A DNA stretch of 64,000 bases from Toxorhynchites rutilus septentrionalis (taxonomy: Eukaryota; Arthropoda; Insecta; Diptera; Culicidae). The stretch lies in the NCBI RefSeq assembly GCF_029784135.1, contig NC_073745.1, positions 309,394,834 through 309,458,833 of the forward strand, in the 5' to 3' direction. Below, piece by piece: positions 10,951 through 23,122 of the stretch. The notes under the pieces were generated by a model that saw only the letters and a list, made by a program, of their open reading frames with translations, did no database searches and had not been told where the DNA came from. The stretch's first letter is position 1. Every line of letters begins with the position of its first letter. The translations under genes were made by a program, and so were the position numbers.

Positions 10951-11306
10951 ACAAATTTGTGCTTGCCTTCGGATGATTAATTAAAGGTAATCACCAGTTG
11001 TAACACGAGAAAGCGCCTAAAGTTCCCGATTAAAACATGCAATCACAGGGAGTCACTCGAGCGTCAAACCACTTCAAACACATAACACCAGAGCGAACCG
11101 GTACTGCCGTCATGCTGAGGATAACAGCGAAGAATGCACATTAGGAATCCCACAAAACCTGATCGAATGACAAAAACAACATTTACGCAAAAAAAACATG
11201 TGATTAGCTTATATTTCTGATGGCCAATTCTAGTTACGGGACAATTACTTATGGAACGGGGAATCACACTGACACAGCTCATGCTTGCTGAGAACTTATT
11301 TTAGCC
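10951..11306. other. Intergenic; 3' flank of the Wac-like gene
   Basis: No coding signal. It lies downstream of the minus-strand coiled-coil gene, so part will be its 3' untranslated region; no AATAAA was seen close to the stop. Confidence 0.4.
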
Positions 11307-11393
11307 TCAAGTGTTTTCTTCTGCCTCAAGCGCGTTGACCTTAGCAATCAGTTCGTCGAGGTTAACAGCATCCACTTTCTCCAACAACGTTTT
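11307..11393 (-). CDS. Wac-like gene, coding exon 3
   Basis: Encodes KTLLEKVDAVNLDELIAK and ends with ALEAEENT and TGA. A 68-nt intron separates it from exon 2. Confidence 0.65.
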   Translation of the reverse strand, partial: KTLLEKVDAVNLDELIAKVNALEAEENT

Positions 11394-12188
11394 CTGGGAG
11401 AGAAAAATAGAGACGGTCACATCACATCATCAAGGAAATAAATCATGGCTCGACAACGCACCTGTTTGCTTCGCAGCATTTCAATTCGCTTCTCGCGCAT
11501 GATCCGTGTTTTCTCCATCTCCTCGCTCGGAATCAGCTGGGAGCGTGTTTCGGCAACAAACTGTTCCAACTTGGCCAGGTCGCATTCCTCGCGTTTGATT
11601 TCGTTCTTCAACCTCTTGATGTCCGCTTTGAGTGTGATCGCATGGAAACGTGCCTCCAAACGCTTGCATTGTACCTCATAACAGTATCCGGCAAATATCG
11701 AAGGATCCAATTCTGTTAGACTGGTGATATGTTTTATTTTGGCGTAATTTTCCAACACTTCCTGTGCTGCGTCGCCGAGGTTGCTCAGGTCGATGCCGAA
11801 ATCCCTTAGTAGCTTTTCGTTTCTGGCATCTTAAATTGGAATCGTGCAAATAACAGTACCATAGGTTTATAATTCAGCCTTTTCATACTAATTATCTTGA
11901 TATTGAGCGTTGGTGAGCGCCAAATTTTGGGCCTGATTATTAGGCAGGTCTAAAATACAAAGTCTTTCATCTCTATGTTTAGTCACTATATCATAGGGCC
12001 CTATTTCAGAAGACGAACGTTCGTCTCCTTTGGTTTCATATTCCAGAAGCCGAGGTCGACTAAAACAGGCGGGTAGTTCGTCTGATTCGACCGTTCGGCC
12101 GCGGTCCCTGATGAATCAGTTGAGTCGTTGTCTGGTGTGCTTGTTCACCTTGTTGACTCAAAGCATCAGTATTCCTTTGTTTCGCCAT
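11307..12188 (-). CDS. Coiled-coil protein, augmin Wac/HAUS1-like, three exons
   Basis: Three exons join in phase: 12188-12149 (ATG, 40 nt, ending with AAG and donor GTGAAC), 11829-11462 (368 nt, acceptor TTTAAG, donor GTGCGT) and 11393-11307 (87 nt, acceptor TCCCAG, stop TGA). The split codon G/AT across intron 1 supports the join. The product is 164 residues, soluble and strongly helical. Residues about 60-150 are Lys/Glu/Leu-rich with heptad spacing (for example LKADIKRLKNEIKREE), typical of a coiled coil. Size and layout suit Wac, the small insect HAUS1 subunit of augmin, which recruits gamma-tubulin to spindle microtubules. I infer the family mainly from length and coiled coil; the gene itself is well supported by its splice sites. 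Confidence 0.6.
11462..11829 (-). CDS. Wac-like gene, coding exon 2
   Basis: Begins DARNEKLLRDFGIDLSN and ends RIEMLRSKQ before donor GTGCGT. It carries most of the coiled coil. Confidence 0.7.
11994..12010. repeat. GGGCCCTATT end-like motif
   Basis: GGGCCCTATTTCAGAAG here resembles GGGCCCTATTATA at 22857 and 52660. It looks like a terminal repeat of a PIF/Harbinger-related element, and lies inside intron 1 of the Wac-like gene. Confidence 0.3.
12149..12188 (-). CDS. Wac-like gene, coding exon 1
   Basis: Starts MAKQRNTDALSQQ and ends one base into a codon, before GTGAAC. The same frame runs on to a stop after 42 codons, so without splicing it would give only a short peptide. Confidence 0.55.
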
Positions 12189-12588
12189 TATCTTTAGAAA
12201 TTGATTCACGGCTAAACTAGGATTGCATAAGCAATGTATGTTTTATACATCGAATCCAATTCAGTAATTGGAAAATTTAACAGATTTTCAAAGGGGCATT
12301 TTTCAAACAACACAATCAAAGGTAAACATTGTACTTTATATCCAGAAATTCCAGGTAAATGTTTTGAATATATTTCACACGCCAGTTCATAACAATATTG
12401 AACGAAATAGAAAAATTCAAAGCTCAATTTTTGAGCAATTTCGATTATGCGTTCCATTCGTCGTACCTATTATTTCGAAGTTTATTGCTATAAATGTGAA
12501 AAAACTAGATAATTTTATTGTGCAACTGTTAAGGGAAATACATGCACATAGATGTAAAACCATTCTTTATAAATCGTTGATTAGGTGA

Positions 12589-13170
12589 ATCTTTATATGT
12601 AAAAGAAGGATTTTCCCTCGTACGTGTAAAATATCATCACGGGAGAACGGCTGATCAGTTCTACGCCATCCATATATCTTGCGAGTTTATCTTCACCTAA
12701 ATTACAATGATAGATTACTTTGGAAAATATTTGAGATGATTAGAAAAATTGGAAAAAAACATATCTGTGAATATCTTTATATATAAAAGAAGGATTTTCC
12801 CACGTACGTGTAAAATATCATCACAGGAGAACGGCTGATCAGATCTGCGTCATCCATACATTTTGTGAGTTTGTCTTCACTCAAATTAGAAAAATAGACT
12901 ACTTTGAAAAATATTTAAGATGATTAGAAAAAATTTACTATGAATTTTTTTATATATAAAAGGATATTTATAATAAAAAGGGAAAAATCAGAAATAAGAG
13001 GTACGCATATGTATATTTCGCAGTGAAAATCATCATTTGTATCAATTTTACAGATCTGAACGATTACATACAAAACATTCTTGAAATATATTCGTTATTT
13101 TTATTTGTTAACCAAAAATATTCTTCAGAAATAAATTTTATGGCAGAACAACGTTTGCCAGGTTAGCTAG
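12589..13170 (+). mobile_element. Non-autonomous Helitron with duplicated 5' end
   Basis: The 5' end TCTTTATATGTAAAAGAAGG (12589) recurs 180 bases later as TCTTTATATATAAAAGAAGG (about 12771); the following about 160 bases are also repeated. The 3' end GTTTGCCAGGTTAGCTAG stops at 13170 in CTAG followed by T, the Helitron rule. There is no Rep/helicase frame. The double start suggests a tandem duplication or nested insertion. Confidence 0.6.
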
Positions 13171-13175
13171 TAAAG

Positions 13176-13530
13176 CTTGAGCTTGAGCTTGAGCTTGGGT
13201 AGACTGTACAATTCGTAGTTGCTCTCCGTGATTGACCTGAACCAACCAAACTGCACAAAGAACACACAGAATGACGCTTGGGATTAGCAAATCATTCTCG
13301 TTGTGCAGTTCTCGGTGATTCGAGCTTTAAATGGTCAATAACGACGCCGGCCACGTCCTTACAGTCACCAGGGGAAGGGAAGGAATGTTAGTATGATATT
13401 CGCCGCCCGAAGGCCAGAAGGGTCGCCTCTATAGCGTGGTTCCCTAGCGTTTATCATGGAAGGGATAGTTGTTAGTGGGAATGGTTGAGAAAAATCAGGA
13501 TTCACTGCGGTAAGTGATGTGATTCTGTAA
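13176..13530 (+). repeat. Dispersed 340-bp repeat, copy 1
   Basis: Starts with GCTTGAGCTTGAGCTTG tandem hexamers, then GGGTAGACTGTAC and CTCTCCGTGATTGACCTGAA. The block returns at 14009-14355 and, inverted and shortened, at 22980-23122. No coding potential was recognised. Confidence 0.7.
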
Positions 13531-14008
13531 ACGCTAACTCTAAACTGCTCGACGAAACAAAATCTCAAAAATCGAAGGTATTTAAGGTAATACACTGCCG
13601 GACGTACGACTCTATACTTTCTAGAATATTGTAACGATGAATATGATACGATTATATATGATTTCGACACCCGACAACGAAGGTCATCTATGAGAAACCT
13701 GAGGTCACCAAGAAACCCCTCTACAGTAAGAAGGATCTACAATACATATCTCTATTATTTATCGCAAGTAATTTGTATCTAAATTCCAATTGCTATGACG
13801 GATTGCAGAAAGCTGAAAGGGTAACCGGAAAAAATCTTTATATTCTATTATTTATCGTACTATTCGTCGAAATTACTCTCCGCGTTATCTTTTGGAATGA
13901 TGAAAGAATGAAAGAATTCTAAAGCCAAAGAATAAAAGAATTGAAAGAAGAATTGAATAATCAATGAATTAAAGAATTGAAGAATTAAAGAATGAATACA
14001 AATATAAA
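13531..14008. other. AT-rich spacer with AAAGAATTG low-complexity repeats
   Basis: No gene. 13895-13998 is a degenerate repeat built on AAAGAATTGAA. 13685-13735 holds a first copy of a GAGAAACCTGAGGTCACC unit that recurs at 14430 and 14540. Confidence 0.5.
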
Positions 14009-14355
14009 ATGGAGCTTGAGCTTGGGTAGACTGTACTCTTCGCAGCCGCTCTCCGTGATTGACCTGAACCAGTGAAATTGCACAAAGAACACACTGAATG
14101 ACGCCTGGGAGTAGCAAACCACCCTCATTGTGCAAGTCTCGGTGATTCGAGCCCCAAAAAGTCAACAACGACGCTAGCCACGCCCCCACAGTCACCAGGG
14201 GAAGCGAAGGACTGCCAGTACGACAATCGCCGCCCGAAGGCCAGAAGGATCGCCTCTATAGCTTGGTTCCCCAGCGATTATCATGGGAGGGATAGTTCTT
14301 AGTGGGCAGAGGTATGAATCAGGATTCACTGATGTAAGTGATGTGATAATAGAGA
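14009..14355 (+). repeat. Dispersed 340-bp repeat, copy 2
   Basis: Aligns with 13176-13530 over its whole length, including CCGCCCGAAGGCCAGAAG and the CAGGATTCACTG end. Confidence 0.7.
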
Positions 14356-14640
14356 CGTTCTAGAAACAATCGTCAATATGTTCCGTCATTCATTGCGCGT
14401 GTACTTTATTGCGCGACGGTGAAGAATTATCTTTGAGAAACCTGAGAAGGTAACCAAGAGAACTCCTCTAGAAACAATCGTCCCGGCGGAATACTCCGTT
14501 ACTCCGGGCGTATCCTGTATCAAGTTTCAATTGCGACGGCGGAGATTTAACAGTGAGAAACCTGATAAGGTAACCAATTGAACCCTTTTAGAGTCGGTCG
14601 ACCCGGCGATAGGTTCTGTTATTGATTGATAAATACAATA
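14356..14640 (+). repeat. Short tandem repeat of about 120 bp
   Basis: Two imperfect units, each with TGAGAAACCTGA(g/t)AAGGTAACCAA followed by an AACTCCTCTAGA- or AACCCTTTTAGA-like stretch and CCCGGCG; a third, diverged unit is at 13685-13735. Confidence 0.5.
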
Positions 14641-15658
14641 TTTAAACAATGAAATAATCAAATAATTAAAGAATTGGAGAAAACTACCAGAGCTGTAAAT
14701 AAAATAGTTACAGATATCTCACACTCATAATTCTATCTGTAAACACAATCCAGATATTCGAATTATTGAACTTGGAGGCAAAAATTTAAAATAATTAGTG
14801 ACGTAGAGCGCAACAAACGTAACCACACATCACGGTCATGCAAGATCTAAAAGGAGCCCTACACGTCACCATACAACATGCAGTGAATGACGGAACGTCG
14901 GAATGGAAAGAAGCACACACACAAACTAAAATGAATGAGAGTACAAAACAGTCTTAATAGACTTCACTCTTTAACGCATGCATGCGCTCAGTACAAAGGC
15001 AAACGGAAATACAAACACATATACATATGGCACTTATCTTTCAAAACACGTTCTGTCTCTGTTTACTTGACAGCGTTGTAAGACATCACCAATGCATGTG
15101 ATATGCTGTCTCTTCCTCCGGGATAGCAACACACCAACAAATTAGCATACGTAAAATCACTACCACTACTTGTAGGTAATCGCTAGGAGAGAACCACTGC
15201 ACCACACTGAACTTAAGAGAGTTGCGTTTCTCTCATTTCACTTTTCTACTACATATACACACACATGAATCGAGGAAGATAGAGCGGGCGAGAGAGAGTC
15301 CCAGTGTACACGTTCGTACATGCTTATGAAACTCGATTAACCGAGCACACAATTCGAAAATAATTATCACCGTGTGCTAGAATCTAATCCATCACATTCA
15401 AAGCACACTAATTTAACCGGAATCCATGATCTCCTAAGCCGTACATTTAGTACCATTAGGAGCATCATCCACCCTCATCCTCAAAAGTTCACCAGCAACC
15501 ACCATAACCGAAACAAACGATCTAGCACAAACGCCATTTGTATCCCCAACCCATGCACAAGCCGAACCACCCCAATCACACATTCCAAAAATCAATAATT
15601 CCTAAATTAATATGAAACCGTTTATAACCGACACAATTGCAAAACGTCGCCGAAATCC
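14641..15658. other. Gene-free repeat-derived sequence
   Basis: No recognisable coding region. The 74-residue frame at 15374 is Ser/His/Pro-rich without domain. The region is probably the body of the Helitron that ends at 15675. Confidence 0.4.
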
Positions 15659-15675
15659 GTTTGCCAGGTTAGCTA
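15659..15675 (+). mobile_element. Helitron 3' end
   Basis: GTTTGCCAGGTTAGCTAG then TAAAC, identical to the 3' end at 13153-13170. Its matching start was not identified; it may share the start at 12589. Confidence 0.55.
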
Positions 15676-16945
15676 GTAAACATATATAACTCCATTATAA
15701 CGAATCGTCTGAGTGATGAAACCATATGCTGGTAGAATAAAAAATCAAACAAAAAGATATATGAAACTTATTCTTCTCTGTTATAATTTTAGGATATTCG
15801 CACTTATAAAAGAGTCTCGATTGATCAATTTTAGAGATGTTTGTTCTATTTGTTGTTTTTCTCATAATAAAAAATATATCTTCACATCTGACATCATTGG
15901 TCATACCGAGAAAAAGTGACAGAAGTCTTTTCAGTCTACCGAATAAAACATTTCAATGAAACTCGTGTACTGGAATATGATATTTTTCTCGTCTCGACAG
16001 TGACTGAAGCCGAGTTTAGTGTGTCAACCACTTTTTGGATGCAAGTTTAAATTTTTTCTGTTGCTATTTTTGTGTCTCGTAGAAAACTTTCAAAAATTCG
16101 CTAATTTTTCAAATCAAAACAACTTACGCTAATCCTGAATTACCTAGAGACATCGCAAAATTGATTGTACACACCTGATTGGTTCGGTATTTTTGAGTTT
16201 TTTAGGGGTGAAAAAATAAATAATATAATACGACTTTTGTTCATCGTATAGTCGATCCTTTTTACTCTCATGTAGTGATAAGAAAAAAAAATATGAACAA
16301 ACAGAAACCTTCAATTCAGACGCAGAAACATTGAGTGTACAGATCAAGTTTTTCAATTTAATCAATTCAGAAATGTTAAATGGTATTCAAGTCCAGTGAT
16401 TGCAGATGTGTTTTGAGTTGATGGGACATTAAAGAGTAGGCCGGGGCTCTGGCAACCCTATCCCATCCAATGCAAATTGAGCGTAGGCAGCATAGAACGG
16501 GGCTCGCGCTTAGCGGGCTCACGTATTGTTTAATGTTTGGAGTCATATATGTTAATATTTGATTACGTTAGATAGTTTCCTTTGGCAAGCGATGTTTGGT
16601 CACTCATTCGGAAGCATTCTTGACGATTTACAATTTAAATCACAGCTGGAGAATCGCGCGGAACACTTCATTTTTAATTTTAGGTTATGATTTCTATGCT
16701 CATGATTTTCTATGCTGGCTACTAAAAGGCGGCCATCTTAGCAATCCCTTGGAGTAGGCACTCCCGCACGATGAGATTAGCGTGCTTCGGATCAACAGGC
16801 GTAATCACTTGTCGGCGCTAGTTGTAAGATTAATATGCCATCATATGCCTCTTTCAATTACATCTTTATTGAAAGTTTTACATCTTTACATTTTTATTGA
16901 AAGACGGTGCTGGAAAACCCAGTTTGCCGTCAACGCGAATTTGAA
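15676..16945. other. AT-rich intergenic sequence
   Basis: No gene recognised; short frames lack domains. At 16925-16940 the string GCCGTCAACGCGAAT occurs, the same as inside the arms of the Tigger-like element. Confidence 0.4.
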
Positions 16946-17790
<845 letters not shown>

Positions 17791-18375
17791 TTTCAGAATG
17801 AAACTGCAACGGCCGTACGTTTTTTTTCTCTGGGTTTGGATCGATTTGGATGGGATTATTCGTTCGCTTCGATTATTAGTTGCGTAGTATTCATTCGATT
17901 AATAATCGATTTCTGTAGGAAGTATTCGATTAATCGAATAATCGAACGATTATCGAGGATCACTAATCGAGATGAAGAATAGGAGGTGGTAAGATTCACG
18001 GGTTCTGGTTGTGTTAAACATTGATTGTATTAGTAGCCAGGAAGATAGGAAGTTCACATACCAAACATAACAGTGAGTTACTCAAATTGTACAATACTGA
18101 ATGTTATTAACGCATTGTTGCCCAGGTATAGGTTATGTTTACTTTGCGACTTTTGCGGAAAACTCGAACTTTGCAAGCTTCAATACACAACAAAACAACA
18201 AAAAATGGCAGATAAAATGGCATTGACACAAACAACACTCTTAAATTGTCATGTGGTATCATTTAAAATGCGCTTAACACCTTAGTTTCTTCAAAAACAG
18301 TTTTTCAAACACGGGCATTTTTGCGTATTAAATTTCATAGGCTGGACACGAAAGGGTTAATATGCATCAGAAGAA
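17791..18375. other. AT-rich intergenic sequence
   Basis: Nothing recognised except ATCGATTAATCG-like repeats at 17875-17965. Confidence 0.4.
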
Positions 18376-18735
18376 GAAATATACAGGCAAACCTGTTTTT
18401 GTGCGGGGGATAGGGACAGCACGAAAATAAACCTACTGAACATCACCAGTAGCTTTAAAAAAGCGTTCGCTACATACGAAAAAAAAATTCGATTCTCTTT
18501 TTTCACATTAATAAGCGGCCTACTTACTTGCGCAGATCATATAATCAACAATTTGCTCCTTTCAATACGCTCCTACTGACATATTCAAACAAAAGAAAAC
18601 ATAAGAATGGGAATTAGCTCGCACAATGCCTATGTAGAGCGATGAAAAACATATCAAAGATAAAATAAAAAATGACCGATGACTTTTTTTTTCAAATACC
18701 GTACAAAAAAAACCGCACAAAAACAGGTTTTAATG
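18376..18735. repeat. MITE with AACCTGTTTTTGTGCGG inverted ends
   Basis: The left end (about 18384-18404) reads AAACCTGTTTTTGTGCGG; the right end (about 18710-18728) is its reverse complement CCGCACAAAAACAGGTTT. There is no coding frame. A related palindrome is at 27957-28055. Confidence 0.6.
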
Positions 18736-19550
18736 CATTCAAAATATTTTGCCCCAAATAAATGGAGAGTATCGTCAAGTAGCAGTTGTACAGTCAATTT
18801 TGCGATTAACTGTAATTATTCGGAACGTTGGTACATTTAGAGTCGTTCATTGAACCTCTGAAACAATTGCTTCTGGTATAGGAATCCGTATACAGCTTCT
18901 GGTATTATTTTGTGCACGAGGGCCTCAAATCAGATTTCATCCAACATTTAGAAAAAAAAATTGGAGTGATACAAATCATGTTTATGCACTCTGGTACTCA
19001 CTTTGCAACCGTAATTCATCCAGTGTTCTATCGGATGCAATAAACCGGGATGTGTCTGAAAAAGTGCCAATGTTCATGGCGATTAATAATCTATTACAAT
19101 ACAATGACACAAAGTACCTTTATCCATTGCGAAATAATTATTGGAAACTAAAATGCCTTAGAACCCGTTGGCTAATAATTTAGTGCGAACCAATTTTGTT
19201 TACATTTTCAAATACAAATGTCAGAGCTTCGCAGATACACTGTAAAACTAATTATCGCGAAATTACAGTTGAAGAAATGAGTCGATCTTCTTTATCGACA
19301 AATTTTACACTGGGGAAAAATGTGTACGACATTTATTAAACATATCAATGCTATTTGGAACTTTTATATAAGTAGTTAACAGGCAACTGTAAGGCCGTAT
19401 GAATTGTTATACAACATGCTCGATCAGTTGATAACCATAACAAGTTTTTGTAAGCAAAATTTATTTATGTCACAGAAAACGTGTCTTAAAAACAAGCAAA
19501 TCTATTTTTTCTGTACCCGTAGCTGGGAGGTTGGAGTTTGATGGTTCAGA
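18736..19550. other. AT-rich intergenic sequence
   Basis: No gene or repeat structure recognised. Confidence 0.4.
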
Positions 19551-19639
19551 TTGCTACTTCGGTTCACGCGAATAAACAGTCAGAAATACATTGAATTATT
19601 TCTAAATCATTTGCTGCCAGATAGGTTGCGTGTACGCTT

Positions 19640-19870
19640 ACTAACGAAGCTCACGCCACTCACCGGTGGAACAAGTATTCAAAATGTGGTCAGTGCTGGA
19701 AGGATACGCTGGACAAGGCATGTTGTAAGAATGCCAGACTACTATACTGTAAAAATGATGTTCATCGGGAATCGGAAGCCTGCGGAATTGGAGAGAGCAA
19801 CGAACCGAGTTAGGGTGAGGCCAGAGTGGACGCGATTGAATGCGACTGACATACGCGACAGACGTAAACA
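19640..19870 (+). pseudogene. LINE reverse-transcriptase tail fragment
   Basis: The frame at 19551-19931 contains SAGRIRWTRHVVRMPDYYTV and a following basic stretch ending in RVRPEWTRL. The GR(I/L)RWxGHVxRMPDD pattern is typical of the extreme C-terminus of many LINE polyproteins. Everything upstream is missing. The clade cannot be told. Confidence 0.5.
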
Positions 19871-19906
19871 AGAGATTTTATTTTCATTTTGTGTACAAGT
19901 TTCGGA

Positions 19907-20200
19907 ATGGATTCTGACGAAGAATATTTAATGTCCGAAAGCGTACGTATTTTTTTCGGAAACAAAAAAGACTTCGGAATCCATTCAATCAATAGGAAAA
20001 GAGGAGAATACGGAGAATACCACCATTTGTATCAAGACCTGGTTAAAGATCCGAACAAATTTCGCAACTATACCCGTATGAGCATCGAAACTTTCGAATA
20101 TATTTTAGGACATATTGAAGTTGTTCTCATGAAAAAGTGGACCAACTTTATTAAAACTCCAATTGAGCCTGACGAAAAACTTTTGATCACACTGAAATAA
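19907..20200 (+). pseudogene. PIF/Harbinger transposase N-terminal fragment
   Basis: From ATG 19907 (MDSDEEYLMSESVR) 97 residues with YGEYHHLYQDLVKD and FRNYTRMSIETFEYIL, then KKWTNFIKTPIEPDEKLLIT. This is the N-terminal region of HARBI1-type nucleases. It breaks at a TAA at 20198-20200, before any catalytic Asp. Convergent to it, 100 bases away, is a remnant of the MADF partner protein. Confidence 0.7.
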
Positions 20201-20296
20201 GAAAATATTCATAAATAATCTTTATGTTCGATTTTGAATCTTTTCCCCTTAACGTAGTTTTCCGTCATTATTTCACAATCCCTTTTTCTGTGCTTT

Positions 20297-20690
20297 CTAG
20301 GTTTCTTGCAACGGGATTCTGGGCTTCATTTGTTGCTTCAGAAATAGCAGACAACTGAAGTATGGCCAGTTAGTGGAAATACTGTCATCACCGGGATCCC
20401 TAGATCTCGACTGCGGCAGCTTTCGCAGTTCACGAACAAAAGTATCCCGTAAATTTTTCCATTTTTTTAGCAGCCTACTCTGAAATTCGAAAAATCCTTT
20501 CAATATATATTCAAACAATTTCATTCGTCTCAATAACCAGTGATTCCTAATTCATCCGAAACTTCTTTCCAACACTTACTAACGAGAACCCGGTTTCTGT
20601 AGTGTCGAGTTTGTGATTCCAAAGTGCAGTTCTTTGAAATATAGCTCCGATTAGTGCTTCCACATCTACAGACACATCTTCTTCCGCCAT
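20297..20690 (-). pseudogene. MADF-domain partner protein of Harbinger, broken
   Basis: Starts MAEEDVSVDVEALIGAIFQR at 20690. The homology then shifts frame to RNRVLVSKCWKEVSDELGI (about 20530-20600), and again to LLKKWKNLRDTFVRELRK in the 20297-20533 frame. Together these form an MADF (Myb/SANT-like) DNA-binding domain, the second protein known from Harbinger elements. At least two frame changes kill it. Confidence 0.65.
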
Positions 20691-21588
20691 GATGTAAACA
20701 AAATATAAAACTGACATTCACTTGTCGCGTGTTGTAACCGTCGGTGAACCTTTTTTTGTTGAGGGATTAAAAACCAGGTGGCTTTTGCGCCACTCTCCGA
20801 AGAGAGACCACCCGTCGCTTCAAATGCCCTGCTATGGTAGAGCCCCTCTATCAAACGGTCCCGAACGGTTCAGGCCTTCAGGACTGCCGCCTTCGGACTA
20901 CAGAAACCTTCGGTGTTTGGATGTACCAGAATGGTCAGCACCTTTATAATTTTTTTTCCGAAAACCGCGAACCAAAACCGAATTCCAGCTTCCGAACGGA
21001 AAAGGGATTGTTTCGATAAAACGGAAATTTAATCAACGTGATTCTCCAACTAGAAAAACCCTATTTCGACTATTTGACTTTTTTCTATTTTCTCTACATT
21101 TTCCACACTTTCTACAATATTATATCTCTCTTCTCTCCCTTTCCCTTTGTTTTCACTTTATCATGTGATCATGGCCATGTCACTTATACTATCGTACCTG
21201 CGCGCAGAGTTTCACCCTTAATCGGTCGTTATCCGGATTTGTTCCAGGACTCGGGGACGTGTTGGCCTTTGGGTAGTCTGCGATCGGTGGGTTTCTTGAA
21301 GAGCGAAGTGTGTATAGCGTATACCGCGGGATACTGCGGTTGCACCGAGTATCGGTCGGACGTTCCTGGTTGACTCCTGTCCGTCTCGTCGTGGATTCGG
21401 ACTCACCCGGTATTTGACTGAATTGGCCCACAGCAAGGCCCTAGATAAGCCGCCTGATGAACAGGCTTTCCTGCTCAAAGTAAGTTAATTCAGGAGAGAA
21501 GAGTTCCCTTTAGTTTTTTTTACCTTGATTATTGATTAAAGGTGTCTACAAACTAAGTTTGAGCTTCATTTAATCACTTATCCGCAAC
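20691..21588. other. Repeat-derived sequence without a recognised gene
   Basis: Mixed composition. 20770-20940 and 21180-21480 are GC-richer than the flanks and suggest old transposon pieces; no domain was found in the short frames. Confidence 0.4.
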
Positions 21589-22416
21589 TTGGGCCCAGCA
21601 AGAAACTCAAAAACGTCGCTTTGGGCGACGAACGTGTTAAAGCAAATCCCAACGTCTCAAGCCGTGATTTGGCTAAAAAGATCGGCATGTCGCAGAGCTA
21701 CGCCCAGAATGCAAAGAAGAGAGCCGGACTACATACATACAAGGTACAGAACTTCCCAAGCCGCGATGAGCGGCAACAATCGTCGGCTAAAACTAGGGCA
21801 CGGAAGCTCTACGAGAAGATGCTGACAAAATATGGCTGCTGTGTGATGGACGACGAAACGTATATAAAAGCCGATTTTAAGCAAATTCCGGAGTTGGAGT
21901 TTTTCACCGGCAAGAGCAAGTTCGATGTGGACGACAAATTTAAGAAGAAGAAAATGTCGAAGTTCGCCACCAAATGTCTCGTTTGGCAGCCCATCTGCTC
22001 TTGCGGACTGAGGAGTGAGCCTTTCGTGACAAAGGGCACAGTAAATGGCGAGATCTACAAATCTGAGTGCCTCGGGAAGTGCCTTTTGCCGACGAAGCTC
22101 CGCTATTTTGGCCAGATTTGGCATCATGCCCCTATTCCAAAAGTGTCCTGGAGTGGTATGAGGCCAATTCTGTCCATTTTGTGTCAAAGGACATGAACCC
22201 GCCAGACTGCCCGGAGCTGCGCCCGGTGGAGCAGTACTGGGCAATAATGAAACGGGAACTTCGGAAAAGCAAGAAGACAGTCAAAGACGAGAAGGACATG
22301 TTAAGAAAATGGAAAAAAAAACTTAGAAACTGGTACCGGATGACACTGTAAAAACTTTGATGGAGCGCATCAAGCGAAAATGCGTTCAATTTTACACTCA
22401 AGGCTCCATCGATTAA
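21589..22416 (+). pseudogene. ITmD37E transposase, frameshifted
   Basis: The main frame 21621-22196 carries an HTH (SSRDLAKKIGMSQSYAQNA), then CCVMDDETYIKADF with the first catalytic Asp and the FVTKGTVNGEIYKSECL block. Near 22085 the homology changes frame to one with LFWPDLASCPYSKSVLEWYE (second Asp) and NPPDCPELRPVEQYWAIMKR (final Glu). After 22315 it changes frame again to TLMERIKRKCVQFYTQGS, ending at TAA 22414-22416. It is a nearly complete Tc1/mariner-superfamily transposase of the mosquito DD37E type, inactivated by at least two indels. Confidence 0.8.
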
Positions 22417-22478
22417 CTTTTCTTTTGATTTTTGAAGTAAATATATGTATAAAACTACCCTAAAATTTTGGATTGATT

Positions 22479-22664
22479 CTAAACATTATAAGAAAATTGG
22501 CATGACATTTTCGGTGTCGTAATAATTTCGTGTTCGCCCCTTATAATGCTTTTCAATAGCCACACAGTGCATGGATTATTACAAACTGAATCTACCTCAA
22601 TTTCCATGCATTCATCGGATTCCAGCTGTATTCCACTTTCACTATCATCACCACATTTCGCCAT
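22479..22664 (-). other. Short acidic open frame, unrecognised
   Basis: A 61-residue frame rich in Glu/Asp (SDECMEIEVDS) starts at 22664. It lies next to a GGGCCC end motif at 22857 and could be the 5' end of a transposon gene. No domain can be assigned. Confidence 0.2.
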
Positions 22665-22856
22665 CGTTTCATTTTATTAATTTTGCTCCATTAATTTTAA
22701 TAGATAGCGCTTATTTTGTAGACGGCGACTTTATTGTTTACTGCATTTTGACAATTCAACTTCTCTAGATAGGTTTGAATTGTCACATCAGGTAACACCA
22801 ACAGTGTTTACATTCGAATGTGTATTCGTTCAACCAGGTTCGAACGAAACCAATGA

Positions 22857-22930
22857 TGGGCCCTATTATATTAATCGAATCGAGGATTCGATACAATCAC
22901 TATCACACAGAGCAAAATCTCGTATTAACT
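22857..22930. repeat. GGGCCCTATTATA end motif with shared flank
   Basis: The stretch GGGCCCTATTATA, AATCGAAT and GATACAATCACTATCAC matches 52661-52720 over about 70 bases. It is probably the terminal part of a DNA-transposon family. Confidence 0.45.
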
Positions 22931-22979
22931 GACTTGTGTGTTGGAGTGCCGAAACCCCCATCCAATCCCTAATCACTAT

Positions 22980-23122
22980 TTAAAGCTCGAATCACCGGAA
23001 CTATCAAAATGAGAATGATTTGCCACTCCCAAGCGTCATTCGGTGTTCTTTGTGCAATTTCGCTGGTAGATCAATCACGGAGAGCAACTACGAATTGTAC
23101 AGTCTACCCAGGCTCAAGTACC
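22980..23122 (-). repeat. Dispersed 340-bp repeat, partial inverted copy 3
   Basis: Reverse complement of the first third of 13176-13530: contains GTACAGTCTACCCAGGCTCAAG and AATCACGGAGAGCAACTACG. Confidence 0.65.

Noticed and set aside
13176..14355. Possible CRISPR-like or regular spacer array
   Set aside because: Only two long copies of a dispersed repeat; no regular spacing, and the genome is eukaryotic.
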